The notes under the pieces were generated by a model. The model did not search any database. It was given only the letters and a program-made list of their open reading frames with translations, and was not told the DNA's origin. A DNA stretch of 64,000 bases from Rhodovastum atsumiense (lineage in GTDB: Bacteria > Pseudomonadota > Alphaproteobacteria > Acetobacterales > Acetobacteraceae): positions 1 to 64,000 of the forward strand of contig JAMFSE010000122.1 in the NCBI GenBank assembly GCA_026225115.1. Reading direction: 5' to 3'. The translations under genes and the position numbers were made by a program. Below are positions 8,503 through 19,456 of the stretch, piece after piece. Position 1 is the stretch's first letter. Each line of letters begins with the position of its first letter.

Positions 8503-10197
8503 ATGAGTGCAGAGTCCAAGGCGTGGATGGCGGCGGAGCAGAAGCGCGGCACCCGCGCCTCGATCCTTCCGGTGGCGCTCGGCACCGCCCAGATTTTGGC
8601 CGCCATCGCCCAGGTTTTTTGTGCGGCCCAGCTACTCTCGGCGGTGCTGCTGCCGCAATCCCGGCAGTGGCCGGTGATCTGCCTTTATACATTGGGTTTC
8701 ATCGGCTTCGCGCTGATCCGCGCCGCCGCAGCGCATCGGGCGGCCCTAGCCGGCTTCGAGCGCGGTGCCGCGGCCAGGCGCCGGCTGCGCAACGGCGTAT
8801 TCTCCAGCCTTCTCGCCAACGGCCCGCTGAACGGCGGATCGCGCGGCCGGCACTCAGCTGAACTGGCCTCTATCGCCATCGACCGGGTCGAGGCCATGGA
8901 AGGCTTTCACGCCCGCTGGCTCCCGGCGACGATCCTCGCAATCATCGGGCCAATCATCATCGGCCTTGCGGCATTCTGGACCGATTGGCATTCCGGCATC
9001 ATCCTCGCTGTCGCCGGGCTTTTCGTGCCGTTTGCCATGGCGGTCGCCGGCATCGGCGCCGGCGTTGCCGCGAAGCGCCAGTTTGTCGCCCTCACCCGGC
9101 TGCAGGTTCGCTTTCTGGACCGCATCCGCGGCATCTCCACCATCATCCTGGCCGGCCGCGCCGCCGATGAGGCGACGGCGCTGGCCGCCGCCGCCGATGA
9201 GTTGCGCCGCCGCACCATGCGCGTGCTGCGTGTCGCCTTTCTATCTTCAACCGCGCTCGACCTCGCTGCCGCCGCCGCCCTGATTTTGATTGTGCTGCGC
9301 TTCGCCGGATTACTGCATGAAAACCTGATTGCGGTACCCGCCGCCTTGTTCATTCTGCTTCTGGTTCCGGAGTTTTTCGCGCCTTTGCGCAATTTTGCCG
9401 CCGTCTATCAGGACCGCATGGCCGCCGAGGCCGCCTCCGAGGAATTTGCCGGCCTGCCGGCACCGCCGGCCCCGGTCCCGGCAGCGGAAATCCGCAGCGT
9501 TACCGCCCATGGCATTACCTTGGCGTTTGAAGACGTCTCTTTCGCCTGGGATGCTGCACGCGGAAATGTGCTGGATAATCTTTCCTTCCGGATCGTCGCC
9601 GGCGACACTTTGCTGCTGACCGGCGCCTCGGGCACCGGCAAATCCACCATTATCGATCTCATCCTCGGCTTCATCGAACCGGCGGCCGGGAAAGTGACCT
9701 TCAATGGCGCCGAGCTGAAATCCCTGGTCCCGGCGGCGCGCGAGAAAATCATCGGCTGGATCGGCCAGAAGCCAATGATCTTCGGCGGCACGATTTTGGA
9801 GAACATCAAATTCGCGAAGCCGGAGGCCAGCGCCGATGAGGTGGCCGATGCCATCAAGCGCGCCCGGCTGACCGAGGTCATCGCCGCTTTACCGCTTGGC
9901 CTGGAAACGCCGATCGGTGAGGCCGGGTTCGGGCTCTCCGGCGGCCAGGCCCAGCGCATCGCCATCGCCCGCGCTTTTTTGAAGGATGCGCCTTTGCTGC
10001 TGCTCGATGAGCCCACCGCGCATCTGGACCCCGCAATCGAGCGCGATGTGCTGGAGAGCCTGAAGCGCCTGGCAATCGGCCGCACCGTCATCCTCGCCAC
10101 CCACTCCACGCTGGCGCAGGAATTCGCCCGCGACACCGGCGCCCGCAAGCTCGATCTCGACGCGGTTCGGCTCGCCAAATTGCGGGGTGTCGCGTGA
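8503..10197 (+). CDS. cydD: Thiol reductant ABC exporter subunit CydD
   Basis: TM domain plus ABC domain (TGASGTGKSTIIDLILGF, FGLSGGQAQRIAIARAFLKDAPLLLLDEPTAHLDP); paired with a second exporter ABC gene. Confidence 0.85.
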   Translation: MSAESKAWMAAEQKRGTRASILPVALGTAQILAAIAQVFCAAQLLSAVLLPQSRQWPVICLYTLGFIGFALIRAAAAHRAALAGFERGAAARRRLRNGVFSSLLANGPLNGGSRGRHSAELASIAIDRVEAMEGFHARWLPATILAIIGPIIIGLAAFWTDWHSGIILAVAGLFVPFAMAVAGIGAGVAAKRQFVALTRLQVRFLDRIRGISTIILAGRAADEATALAAAADELRRRTMRVLRVAFLSSTALDLAAAAALILIVLRFAGLLHENLIAVPAALFILLLVPEFFAPLRNFAAVYQDRMAAEAASEEFAGLPAPPAPVPAAEIRSVTAHGITLAFEDVSFAWDAARGNVLDNLSFRIVAGDTLLLTGASGTGKSTIIDLILGFIEPAAGKVTFNGAELKSLVPAAREKIIGWIGQKPMIFGGTILENIKFAKPEASADEVADAIKRARLTEVIAALPLGLETPIGEAGFGLSGGQAQRIAIARAFLKDAPLLLLDEPTAHLDPAIERDVLESLKRLAIGRTVILATHSTLAQEFARDTGARKLDLDAVRLAKLRGVA

Positions 10198-11861
10198 GCG
10201 GAATGCCCAGCCCGGGGGCGCGTAGCCCGATCCGGCAAATCGTGAACCTCTGGCGCGGCCATTCCGCCTATCTGGCACTCGGCGCCTTGCTGGCTTTGGC
10301 AGCGCTTGCCGCCGGGATCGCTTTGATGGCGAATGCCGGGAATGTCGTCGCCGTTGCCGTCACCGGCGGCGTCATCCTGGTCCCGATCGTCTTGCAGGCA
10401 TCCGGTGCCGCCCGCGTGCTCCTGCGCTATGTTGAACGCGTCATCTCGCATGACGCGATGTTCCGGGCCCTCACCCGCATCCGCATCTGGTTTTTCAACG
10501 GGCTCGCCCATAGCGCTGCCGGCGGTCTCGGTTTTCGCAAAGCGGGCGACGTGCTTGCCCGGCTGGTCAACGATGTCGAAGCGTTGGACGGGCTATATCT
10601 GCGGATCATCGTCCCCGGGCTTTGCGCGGTTCTGCTGCTGCCTCTGCTCGCGGTGTTTCTGTGGCGGGAGAGCCTCTGGGCGGTGATTCTGATCCTGCCC
10701 ATTTTTTGCTTCATCGCCTTCATTCTACCGTTGCGTGCCGCCCGCCTCGCCACCGGCAACACCGGCCAGACCGGCATCGCGATGGCCGGCCTGCGTAGTT
10801 CCGCGCTCGATGCCCTCACCGGGCTGCGGGAGGTTAAAATCTTCGCCGCCGAGGGCCGCATGCTGGCGAAAATCCAGTCGCAGGAGGCTGCCTACCTGGC
10901 CGCCCAACGCGACTTTGCACGCGAATCCAGCCGGCTGAATAGCATCAGCTTTCTGGCCGCCCAGGCCGCGACCTTGCTCGCAATTCTGTTGGCGCTGATT
11001 TTTACCGGTGCCTCGCCGCTTGCCGCCACCATCGCCGTCTTCGTCCTGATTGCCGCTTTTGAGGCAACCGCTGGCCTGCCGCGCGCCGGAATCCTGTTCG
11101 GCCAGGCCGAGGGCGCCGCCGCCCGCGTGGTGGAAGCCGCAACCACCGCGCCGCGCGTAACCGACCCCGAAAGCCCGGCCCCGCTTCCCAGCAGCAATGC
11201 GCTGGCACTGGAGCATGTCAGCTTTCGTTACGCCGAGAACCTGCCGTATGTTTTCGAAAACCTCTCGTTGCAGCTGCCCAGCAACACGCATACCGCCATC
11301 CTCGGCCCATCGGGCGCCGGTAAATCCACCATCGCAGCACTGCTGCTGAAACTGGCAGCCCCCAACTCCGGCCGCATCCGCCTCGGCCCCACCGACATCT
11401 CCGCCCTGCCGGCCGAAGCGCTGCGCAGCCGCATCGCCTATCTCTCGCAATCCACCCATCTGTTCGCCGACACCATCCGCAACAATCTGCGCCTCGGCGA
11501 CCCGACCGCTGACGACGCAAGACTATGGGAGGCCCTGGCCGCCGCCCAGCTGACCGAGGCCATCCACGCTTTGCCCGACGGCCTCAACACCTGGCTCGGC
11601 GAATCCGGCAACACAATCTCCGGCGGCCAGGCCCGCCGCCTGGCGCTGGCCCGCACGTTGCTTTCGCCCGCCCCCATCCTAATCCTGGACGAACCCTGCG
11701 CCGGCCTCGACTACGCCACCGCAATCGAATTTCTAAAAACCCTGAATGTGGCAACAAAAAATCGCACCATCCTGCTGATCGTCCACCGCCTGACCGGCGT
11801 GGAGCAACTGGACCGCATCTGGCGACTGGCTAATGGCAGTTTAATGGCCGCTACCGGCTAA
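10194..11861 (+). CDS. cydC: Thiol reductant ABC exporter subunit CydC
   Basis: ABC exporter with GPSGAGKSTIAALLLKLA and ISGGQARRLALARTLLSPAPILILDEPCAGLD; 4-nt overlap with cydD. Confidence 0.85.
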   Translation: MSGMPSPGARSPIRQIVNLWRGHSAYLALGALLALAALAAGIALMANAGNVVAVAVTGGVILVPIVLQASGAARVLLRYVERVISHDAMFRALTRIRIWFFNGLAHSAAGGLGFRKAGDVLARLVNDVEALDGLYLRIIVPGLCAVLLLPLLAVFLWRESLWAVILILPIFCFIAFILPLRAARLATGNTGQTGIAMAGLRSSALDALTGLREVKIFAAEGRMLAKIQSQEAAYLAAQRDFARESSRLNSISFLAAQAATLLAILLALIFTGASPLAATIAVFVLIAAFEATAGLPRAGILFGQAEGAAARVVEAATTAPRVTDPESPAPLPSSNALALEHVSFRYAENLPYVFENLSLQLPSNTHTAILGPSGAGKSTIAALLLKLAAPNSGRIRLGPTDISALPAEALRSRIAYLSQSTHLFADTIRNNLRLGDPTADDARLWEALAAAQLTEAIHALPDGLNTWLGESGNTISGGQARRLALARTLLSPAPILILDEPCAGLDYATAIEFLKTLNVATKNRTILLIVHRLTGVEQLDRIWRLANGSLMAATG

Positions 11862-11865
11862 GCGC

Positions 11866-12465
11866 GTGGCACCCATAACCCCTGACCCTCAACTGCGGCG
11901 GATCATTCGGCTCGTCGCCATCCTGAACTTCGCTTATTTTGGAATTGAGTTCTCCGTTGCACGCTTAATCGGCTCGGTTTCGCTATTCGCGGACAGCATC
12001 GACTTCCTCGAAGATGCTTCGGTTAATCTCCTAATTCTTGTGGCGCTAGGGTGGACGGCACGCAATCGCGCCCGCGTTGGCATGACGCTCGCCGGCATCC
12101 TGCTCGTACCCGGCCTAGCCACCTTATGGACGGCGTGGGAAAAATTTCATCTACCCCTGGCGCCAGACCCCGTGTTGCTTTCGCTTACCGGCATTGGAGC
12201 ATTGGCCGTAAACCTATCCTGCGCCTTTATGTTGGCGCGGTATCGTCAGCATGGCGGTAGCCTGACCACGGCTGCCTTTCTGTCAGCGCGCAACGACGCT
12301 ATTGCGAACATCGCCATCATCGCGGCAGGTCTAATAACGGCCATACTATGGGCGTCCGCATGGCCAGATTTAATCGTCGGGCTAGGCATCGCCGCCTTGA
12401 ACGCCGACGCTGCGCGGGAGGTTTGGTTGGCCGCACGTAGCGAACACAAATCGGCAGAAGCTTAG
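11866..12465 (+). CDS. Small cation transporter (cation diffusion facilitator-like)
   Basis: IEFSVARLIGSVSLFADSIDFLEDASVNLLILVAL resembles the CDF TM segment carrying D/H-xxx-D. Confidence 0.65.
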   Translation: MAPITPDPQLRRIIRLVAILNFAYFGIEFSVARLIGSVSLFADSIDFLEDASVNLLILVALGWTARNRARVGMTLAGILLVPGLATLWTAWEKFHLPLAPDPVLLSLTGIGALAVNLSCAFMLARYRQHGGSLTTAAFLSARNDAIANIAIIAAGLITAILWASAWPDLIVGLGIAALNADAAREVWLAARSEHKSAEA

Positions 12466-12723
12466 CGGAGCATGATCTTGCTGAGGTGGACGGCCCCCGC
12501 TTCCGGCATCGATGTGCCAAGCGAGCGTAGATAGCCGCTTAACGACACCATGTGTCGAATAACAACATTGGAGAAGGGCGACTAATCCGAAGGCCTGGAT
12601 CCGGCATTGATCGTGCCGTTGACAGCCCCGTGCGGCAGCGGCAGGTTGACGGTGGGGATTGCTGCGATAGCCCCTTCAGGCTTCAGCCCAAATATCGCGT
12701 CCTACTTCCTATAGGAGGGACGC

Positions 12724-14118
12724 TTGGCCACGCCTGATACATTCGACATCTCCGATCAAAATCCACTTGGCTCGGCCGGAAAACCCTCGCTGCCACCCTT
12801 TCGCGAAGCCCTCGGCGTTTGGCTGCGGATCGGCTGTCTATCATTTGGCGGCCCTGCAGGTCAGATCGCCCTGCTACACCGCGAGGTCGTAGATAATCGC
12901 AATTGGGTCAGCGACAGGCGATTTTTACATGCCCTGAATTTCTGCACATTGTTGCCGGGACCGGAAGCGCAACAACTGGCGATCTATCTCGGCTGGCTGA
13001 TGCATGGCGCGGCCGGGGGCTTCGCGGCCGGGCTACTTTTCATCATTCCCGGCGCGCTGGTGATGTTCGTCTTGTCAATCATTTACGCGCTATTTGGCGG
13101 CGTGCCGCTTGTTGCCGCGGTGTTTTTTGGATTGAAGAGCGCTGTCCTGGTTCTGGTTGTCGAGGCGTTGCAGCGGGTCAGCCGCCGCGCCTTAAAAGGG
13201 AAACAAGCTTGGGCCTTGGCGAGCCTGAGTTTTGCAGCATTATTCTTGTTCGGCATCGCTTTTCCCATCGTCATCCTCGGGGCCGGCCTCGCGGGTTTCA
13301 TCTTCCCGCGCTATTTTTCAAGCGCAGGCCATGGCGCGGCTAAAGACGGTCCCCCCGCGTTGCTTGATGCTGTGATCGAGGCCGACCTTGGCCGCGCTGG
13401 CCACATGGCGCGCAGTGCACGCAACGCCGGGATCGCATCGCTCGCTGCCTGGTTATTCCCTGTGGCGATCTTGCTCACACAGGGAGGAATCTATGCCGAT
13501 ATCGCATGGTTCTTTTCCAAAATGGCCGTTGTGACTTTTGGCGGCGCATACGCTGTTCTCGCCTATGTCGCTCAGGAAGCGGTCGGCAATTACCATTGGT
13601 TGTCTGCACCTGAAATGCTGGCGGGCCTCGGTCTGGCGGAGACCACGCCAGGGCCCCTCATCCTGGTGCTACAATTTGTGGGCTTTCTCGCGGGTTACCG
13701 CGCACCTGGCCCTTTAACCGGTATGCTTGGCGGTCTCGCGGCTTCGATCCTCACATTATGGGTGACGTTCGCGCCTTGCTTCGCTTTCGTTTTCCTTGGT
13801 GCACCGCTTATCGAACGGCTGCAGAACAATCGTGCCTTGTCCGGCGCTCTGGCAGCCATCACGGCTGGCATCGTCGGCGTAATCGCCAACCTGGCCGTTT
13901 GGTTTGCACTACATGCCTTGTTTCGCGAGACGATTCCCGTTCGGGCTGTTTGCCTGTTTTTCGATGCGCCGGTTCTTGCCAGCCTCGACCCATGGGCGCT
14001 TTTGCTGTCCCTCCTCGCCGCGTTTACCTTGCTCCGGCTGAATCTAGGGGTCATTCGCACGCTGGTAATCTGCTCCGCCGCAAGCGTCGGCTTGCATCTG
14101 GTGCTTGGATTCATATAG
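12724..14118 (+). CDS. chrA: Chromate efflux transporter (two-domain ChrA)
   Basis: REALGVWLRIGCLSFGGPAGQIALLHREVVDNRNWVSDRRFLHALNFCTLLPGPEAQQLAIYLGWLMHG and FGGAYAVLAYVAQEAV...GLAETTPGPLILVLQFVGFLAGY. Confidence 0.93.
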   Translation: MATPDTFDISDQNPLGSAGKPSLPPFREALGVWLRIGCLSFGGPAGQIALLHREVVDNRNWVSDRRFLHALNFCTLLPGPEAQQLAIYLGWLMHGAAGGFAAGLLFIIPGALVMFVLSIIYALFGGVPLVAAVFFGLKSAVLVLVVEALQRVSRRALKGKQAWALASLSFAALFLFGIAFPIVILGAGLAGFIFPRYFSSAGHGAAKDGPPALLDAVIEADLGRAGHMARSARNAGIASLAAWLFPVAILLTQGGIYADIAWFFSKMAVVTFGGAYAVLAYVAQEAVGNYHWLSAPEMLAGLGLAETTPGPLILVLQFVGFLAGYRAPGPLTGMLGGLAASILTLWVTFAPCFAFVFLGAPLIERLQNNRALSGALAAITAGIVGVIANLAVWFALHALFRETIPVRAVCLFFDAPVLASLDPWALLLSLLAAFTLLRLNLGVIRTLVICSAASVGLHLVLGFI

Positions 14119-14185
14119 GGCGCGTCGGGCTGGCGTGGTGTATACATCTTGATCCATGCACCATGGGGAGCGACGTTCCCCAGAA

Positions 14186-14914
14186 CTATTTAAAATTATC
14201 CTTAGCCGATCTCAGCCGTCCAAGGCTCTGAGCATCTAGCGCACGCAGGAAGGGGTTGGTCGCTACTTCCACGCCAAGCCGCACCGGCAAGGTGGCTTTG
14301 CCCTCGCGGCGCAGCGCATCGACTTCCTTTACCCGGGCCTGCAGAGCGGTGTTTTCCGGGTCCACTGAGATCGCGAATTTGGCGTTCGACTGGGTATATT
14401 CATGGCCGGCGCAAACCAGCGTCTCCGGCGGCAATTCGGCGAATTTCTGCAGACTTTCATACATGTCGGCCGCCGTACCCTCGAACAGCCGCCCGCAGCC
14501 CATGCTGAACATCGTATCGCCGCAGAACAGCAGTCCGCCATCGGCAAAATAATAGGCAATATGGCCGAGCGTATGCGCCGGCGTGTCGATCACCCGGGCC
14601 GAGGCGGCGCCGAACTTCACCTCATCGCCCTCGCGCACCGGGATATCGAGTTTCGGCAGCCGATGCGCATCGCAGGCATTGCCCACCACCTTGGCGCCAT
14701 AGCGTTTGGCAAGCTCCGGCGCCCCGTCGATATGATCACCGTGATGATGCGTCAAAAAGATAAAATCCAAATGCCCGCCGGCAGCCTCGATCGCTGGTAT
14801 CGCCGGCGGAGCCTCTGCAGGGTCGATAATGCCGATCTTGCCGCTCACGGAGTCCTTGATCAGCCAGGAGTAGTTATCCGTCAGCATGGGGATGGCGGTC
14901 ACTGATACGGTCAC
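14186..14914 (-). CDS. gloB: Hydroxyacylglutathione hydrolase (glyoxalase II)
   Basis: IPMLTDNYSWLIKD, THHHGDHIDGAPEL, TPAHTLGHIAYYF, LFCGDTMFSMGCGRLFEG; GTG start inferred. Confidence 0.93.
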   Translation of the reverse strand: MTVSVTAIPMLTDNYSWLIKDSVSGKIGIIDPAEAPPAIPAIEAAGGHLDFIFLTHHHGDHIDGAPELAKRYGAKVVGNACDAHRLPKLDIPVREGDEVKFGAASARVIDTPAHTLGHIAYYFADGGLLFCGDTMFSMGCGRLFEGTAADMYESLQKFAELPPETLVCAGHEYTQSNAKFAISVDPENTALQARVKEVDALRREGKATLPVRLGVEVATNPFLRALDAQSLGRLRSAKDNFK

Positions 14915-14955
14915 TTGCTGGCTCCTTTTCCTGGTTCGCGTGCTATATAGACCGC

Positions 14956-15669
14956 ATGTCCATCGATGCGCGAGACGCCGCCGAATTTTACGCAACCACC
15001 TTGGGCGGCCTCACCGCAAACCTGCTCCGCCGCCGCCTGCAGGAAATTTGGCCGGATTGCTCCAATCTTTCCTGCCTGGGCCTCGGCTATACCGGGCCAT
15101 TTCTGCGGCAATGGCGGGAGCAGGCGGTCCGCACCATCGCCGTCTCGCCGCAGAATTTCGGCAATGCCATTTTCCCCGCCGGCCGCGCCAGCCTCAGCTG
15201 CACCGCCGAGGAAGACACCCTGCCCTTTCCCGATCTGTCCTTCGACCGGATCCTTCTCATTCACGGCCTGGAGCACGCCGATAATGCGCGCCAGACCCTG
15301 CGCGAGGTCTGGCGGCTGCTGAAAGATGACGGCCGTCTGATCGTTGTCGTCCCGAATCGCCAGGGCATGTGGGCCTATTGGGAAAACTCCCCCTTCGGCT
15401 ACGGCCAACCCTATTCCAAGGGCCAGCTCTCCCGGCTGCTCTCCAGCCTGTTCTTCCAGGTCGAACATCAAAGCTCGGCGCTCTGCGTCCCGCCCATCAA
15501 CTGGCGCCTGCTGCTGCGAACCTTCGATCTCTGGGAGCGCCTCGGCACAACGCTCACCCCGCAATTCGCCGGCCTCACCATCGCCGAAGCCACCAAGGAC
15601 CTGCACGCCGTCATACCCATAAAACGCCAACCCGCGCGGCGCAGGATTATGGTGGATGCAAGCAATTAA
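14956..15669 (+). CDS. SAM-dependent methyltransferase (class I)
   Basis: LGLGYTGPFL, LPFPDLSFDRILLIHGLEHADNARQTLREVWRLLKDDGRLIVVVPNR. Confidence 0.85.
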   Translation: MSIDARDAAEFYATTLGGLTANLLRRRLQEIWPDCSNLSCLGLGYTGPFLRQWREQAVRTIAVSPQNFGNAIFPAGRASLSCTAEEDTLPFPDLSFDRILLIHGLEHADNARQTLREVWRLLKDDGRLIVVVPNRQGMWAYWENSPFGYGQPYSKGQLSRLLSSLFFQVEHQSSALCVPPINWRLLLRTFDLWERLGTTLTPQFAGLTIAEATKDLHAVIPIKRQPARRRIMVDASN

Positions 15670-15812
15670 GCAGCCGCTTTTTCAAAAAAAGCGGCGCAAA
15701 AAACTTGTGTGATACTGTAGCCGGGAGTTTTGAACACCGACGGCACAAATTTATAAAAGTCTTTTTGGTTTCGCGGACGGCCGGCCTTTTTCTTCAGAAA
15801 AAGAACTGCTTA
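15669..15812. repeat. Repeat family A, copy A3 (variant with extra GGCCGtCCGCGAA insert)
   Basis: aagcagccgctttttcaaaaaaagcgg...aaagtctttttggtttcgcggacggccggcctttttcttcagaaaaagaactgctt. Confidence 0.65.
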
Positions 15813-15819
15813 ACCTAAT

Positions 15820-15848
15820 AAAAAAAGGGAGCCGGAGCTCCCTTTTTC
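15820..15848 (-). terminator. Rho-independent terminator of glnA
   Basis: aaaaaaagggagc-cgga-gctcccttttt; GC stem flanked by A/T tracts just after the glnA stop. Confidence 0.8.
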
Positions 15849-15867
15849 GTCAGGCTAAACCTTTGCA

Positions 15868-17307
15868 TTAAGCCGAGTAGTACATTTCGAACTCAACCGG
15901 GTGCGGGGTGTGTTCGAAGCGGTAGACTTCTTTCCACTTCAGCTCGATATAGCTTTCGATCTGTTCTTCGGTGAACACATCGCCGGCCAGCAGGAACTCG
16001 TGGTCGGCGTGCAGTGCGCCCAAGGCTTCGCGCAGCGAGCCGCAGACGGTCGGGATTTCCTTCAGCTCTTCCGGCGGCAGGTCGTACAGATCTTTATCCA
16101 TCGGGTCACCCGGGTGGATTTTGTTCTTGATGCCGTCGAGTGCCGCCATCGAGACCGCGGCGAAGGAGAGGTACGGGTTCGCCATCGGATCGGGGAACCG
16201 CACTTCAACGCGCTTGGCTTTCGGGCTGGTGGTGTAGGGGATACGGCAGGAAGCCGAGCGGTTGCGAGCGGAATAGGCCAGCAGCACCGGCGCCTCGAAA
16301 CCCGGGATCAACCGTTTGTAGCTGTTGGTCGACGGGTTGGTGAAGGCGTTGATCGCCTTGGCATGTTTGATGATGCCGCCGATCGCGTACAGACACATCT
16401 CGGAGAGATCCGCATAGCCGTTGCCGGCGAAGAGCGGCTTGCCGGCTTTCCAGATGGAAAGATGGGTATGCATGCCCGAGCCGTTATCGCCATAGATCGG
16501 CTTCGGCATGAAGGTCGCGGTTTTGCCGTAGGAATGCGCGACGTTATGGACGCAGTACTTATAGATCTGCATCTGGTCGGCGAGCTTCGTGAGCGTATTG
16601 AACCGGGTTCCGAGCTCGTGCTGCGACTGCGCGACCTCATGGTGATGCTTCTCGATCGGCAGGCCCATCTCGCCCATTGACGAGAGCATTTCGGCGCGCA
16701 GATCGCTATCCCCATCCACCGGCGGGACCGGGAAATAGCCGCCTTTGAGTGCCGGGCGGTGACCCATATTGCCTTCGGGATAATCTTTCATCGAAGAGCC
16801 GGGGCCTTCGATGCTGTCCAGCTGATAGGTGCCGAAATTGCCGCCGGTACCGAACTTCACGGAGTCAAAAATGAAGAACTCGATTTCCGCGCCGAGCATC
16901 AGGGTATCGCCGATGCCGGAAGCTTTGACATAGGCTTCAACGCGCTTGGCGGTGGAGCGCGGGTCGCGGGCATAGCCCTGGCCGGTCGCCGGCTCAACGA
17001 TGTCGCAGAACAGGATCAGGCTCGGCTTCGCCGAAAACGGATCCAGCACGGCGGTTTCCAGATCCGGCTGCAAAATCATGTCGGATTCATTGATCGCCTT
17101 CCAGCCGGCGATCGAGGAGCCGTCAAACATGAAACCATCTTTCAGCGCATCCGCATCGACCGTCGAAATATGCTGCGCGGTATGATGCCATTTTCCTTTC
17201 GGGTCGGTGAAGCGGAGATCGACGTATTCAACGCCGTTATCCTTAATCATCGCCAAAACTTTCGATACGCCGTCGTCACCACCAGCGGGCTTCTTCGCCA
17301 TGCTCAA
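15868..17307 (-). CDS. glnA: Glutamine synthetase type I
   Basis: [70 protein letters not shown] adenylylation-site motif present. Confidence 0.98.
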   Translation of the reverse strand: MSMAKKPAGGDDGVSKVLAMIKDNGVEYVDLRFTDPKGKWHHTAQHISTVDADALKDGFMFDGSSIAGWKAINESDMILQPDLETAVLDPFSAKPSLILFCDIVEPATGQGYARDPRSTAKRVEAYVKASGIGDTLMLGAEIEFFIFDSVKFGTGGNFGTYQLDSIEGPGSSMKDYPEGNMGHRPALKGGYFPVPPVDGDSDLRAEMLSSMGEMGLPIEKHHHEVAQSQHELGTRFNTLTKLADQMQIYKYCVHNVAHSYGKTATFMPKPIYGDNGSGMHTHLSIWKAGKPLFAGNGYADLSEMCLYAIGGIIKHAKAINAFTNPSTNSYKRLIPGFEAPVLLAYSARNRSASCRIPYTTSPKAKRVEVRFPDPMANPYLSFAAVSMAALDGIKNKIHPGDPMDKDLYDLPPEELKEIPTVCGSLREALGALHADHEFLLAGDVFTEEQIESYIELKWKEVYRFEHTPHPVEFEMYYSA

Positions 17308-17428
17308 TCCCCGTTATAAAGAATGCAATCAATGCAAGATTAGGAAGCCGCACCATGCGGCCCCCGATGTTTTAGTAATTTTTTCTCCGGTCAATAATCC
17401 AAGCCGGAAAACGTTCCGTTGTGCAAAT

Positions 17429-17860
<432 letters not shown>

Positions 17861-17863
17861 CTA

Positions 17864-17878
17864 GCATGACCCGTGCCA
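17864..17878 (-). promoter_or_regulatory. Sigma-54 (-24/-12) type promoter for glnB-glnA
   Basis: Minus strand TGGCACGGGTCATGC (GG-N10-GC), one mismatch to TGGCACG-N4-TTGC, about 90 bp upstream of glnB. Confidence 0.6.
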
Positions 17879-18088
17879 GGACGCGTTAGCGCCGGTTTAA
17901 TTCACACAGCAGCCATTGCACCAGGGCCAGGCACGGGCCCAATTCCGGCGTTGCTTATCTCCCGTCTCACAATTGCATAATAAATAAGCAGGTTTGCTTG
18001 ATCGATTTTACCGTGCCATGGCTAGGCTCGATCCGGCGTCACGATCGCCTTCCGCTTAATTTCAAGTCCGATCCCATCCAGGAGCCTG

Positions 18089-19270
18089 ATGAAGACCGCC
18101 AATTTTTTGTTGAGCCAGACCGGCACGACCATTTTCACCTTGATGTCGGCACTTGCCGTGCAGCATGACGCCATCAATCTCGGCCAGGGTTTTCCCGACA
18201 CCGAGGGGCCGGCGGATATCGTGCAGGCGGCCGCGGATGCACTGCTGGACCAGCGCAACCAATATCCGCCGATGACCGGCTTAGCTGAGCTGCGCCAGGC
18301 GGTGGCCGACGCCAATAAACGGTTCTACGGCCTGAATATCGACCCGCAATCCGGCGTGCTCGTCACCTCGGGCGCGACCGAGGCGATCACCGCCTGCCTG
18401 ATGGCGCTGATCAATCCGGGCGATGAGGTTGTGCTGTTCGAGCCGCTCTACGACACCTATCTGCCGGTGGTCCGCCTGCTCGGCGGCATCGCGAAACTGG
18501 TCCGCCTGGCGCCGCCGCAATGGGCGCTGCCCTTTGACGACCTCGCCGCGGCGTTTTCGCCCCGCACCAAGCTGATATTGCTGAACAGCCCGATGAATCC
18601 CTGCGGCAAGGTGTTCAACGAAATCGAGCTCAGCTACATCGCCGATCTGCTCGAGCAATACGACGCTTATGCGGTGTGCGACGAGGTTTACGAGCATCTG
18701 GTTTTCCCGCCGGCCGTGCATATTCCGCTGATGACCCTGGCCGGCATGGCGGAACGGACATTGCGCATCGGCAGCGCCGGCAAAACCTTTTCACTGACCG
18801 GGTGGAAAGTCGGCTATGTCTCCGGCCCCGGCGCGCTCATCGAGCTCGCCGCTAAAGCGCATCAAAACCTGACCTTCACCACGGCGCCCAATTTGCAGCG
18901 GGCCGTGGCGCTGGGCCTGAACAAATCCGATGATTATTTCAGCGACCTGGCCACCGGGCTTGCCGCCAAACGCGACCTGCTGGCAGCCGGGCTAAAAAAC
19001 CTCGGTTTTGGCGTTCTGCCGGCGGATGGCAGCTATTTCCTCACCGCCGACTTCTCGGGCTTTGGATTTAATGGCGTCGATATCGATTTCTGCCGGGCCA
19101 TCACCGAGCATGCCGGCGTCGCCGCCATCCCGGTGTCGGCCTTCTATGCCAGCGACCCGCCACTCAACTACGTCCGCTTCGCCTTTTGCAAGCGCGAAGC
19201 CGTATTGCAGGAAGCACTCTCCCGCCTTGCGCGCTATTTGGCCCCCGAAGCGTTGACGCGCACAGGGTGA
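18089..19270 (+). CDS. PLP-dependent aminotransferase (class I/II; methionine or succinyl-DAP aminotransferase-like)
   Basis: AINLGQGFPDTEGP, NQYPPMTGLAELRQAV, LVTSGATEAI, LNSPMNPCGKVF, GSAGKTFSLTGWKVGY. Confidence 0.9.
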   Translation: MKTANFLLSQTGTTIFTLMSALAVQHDAINLGQGFPDTEGPADIVQAAADALLDQRNQYPPMTGLAELRQAVADANKRFYGLNIDPQSGVLVTSGATEAITACLMALINPGDEVVLFEPLYDTYLPVVRLLGGIAKLVRLAPPQWALPFDDLAAAFSPRTKLILLNSPMNPCGKVFNEIELSYIADLLEQYDAYAVCDEVYEHLVFPPAVHIPLMTLAGMAERTLRIGSAGKTFSLTGWKVGYVSGPGALIELAAKAHQNLTFTTAPNLQRAVALGLNKSDDYFSDLATGLAAKRDLLAAGLKNLGFGVLPADGSYFLTADFSGFGFNGVDIDFCRAITEHAGVAAIPVSAFYASDPPLNYVRFAFCKREAVLQEALSRLARYLAPEALTRTG

Positions 19271-19345
19271 GCGCAGTACGAGCCACCCTCAGACGCTGTT
19301 TCAGAAGCCTCCGGAGTAGACTTATGGAGCAGCTTCTTAGCTGAT

Positions 19346-19422
19346 GGCGGACGTAGCTCAGTTGGTAGAGCGCCGGTTTGTGGTACCGGTTGTCGCGGGT
19401 TCGATCCCCGTCGTTCGCCCCA
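19346..19422 (+). tRNA. tRNA-His (GTG anticodon), with -1 G and encoded CCA
   Basis: Cloverleaf: GGCGGACG-TA-GCTC...-CCGGT-TTGTGGT-ACCGG-...-GCGGG-TTCGATC-CCCGT-CGTTCGC-C-CCA; anticodon GTG at 19380-19382. Confidence 0.97.
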
Positions 19423-19456
19423 GTTTTTCTGACCCGGCGCGGGTTTCGTCCTCCTG

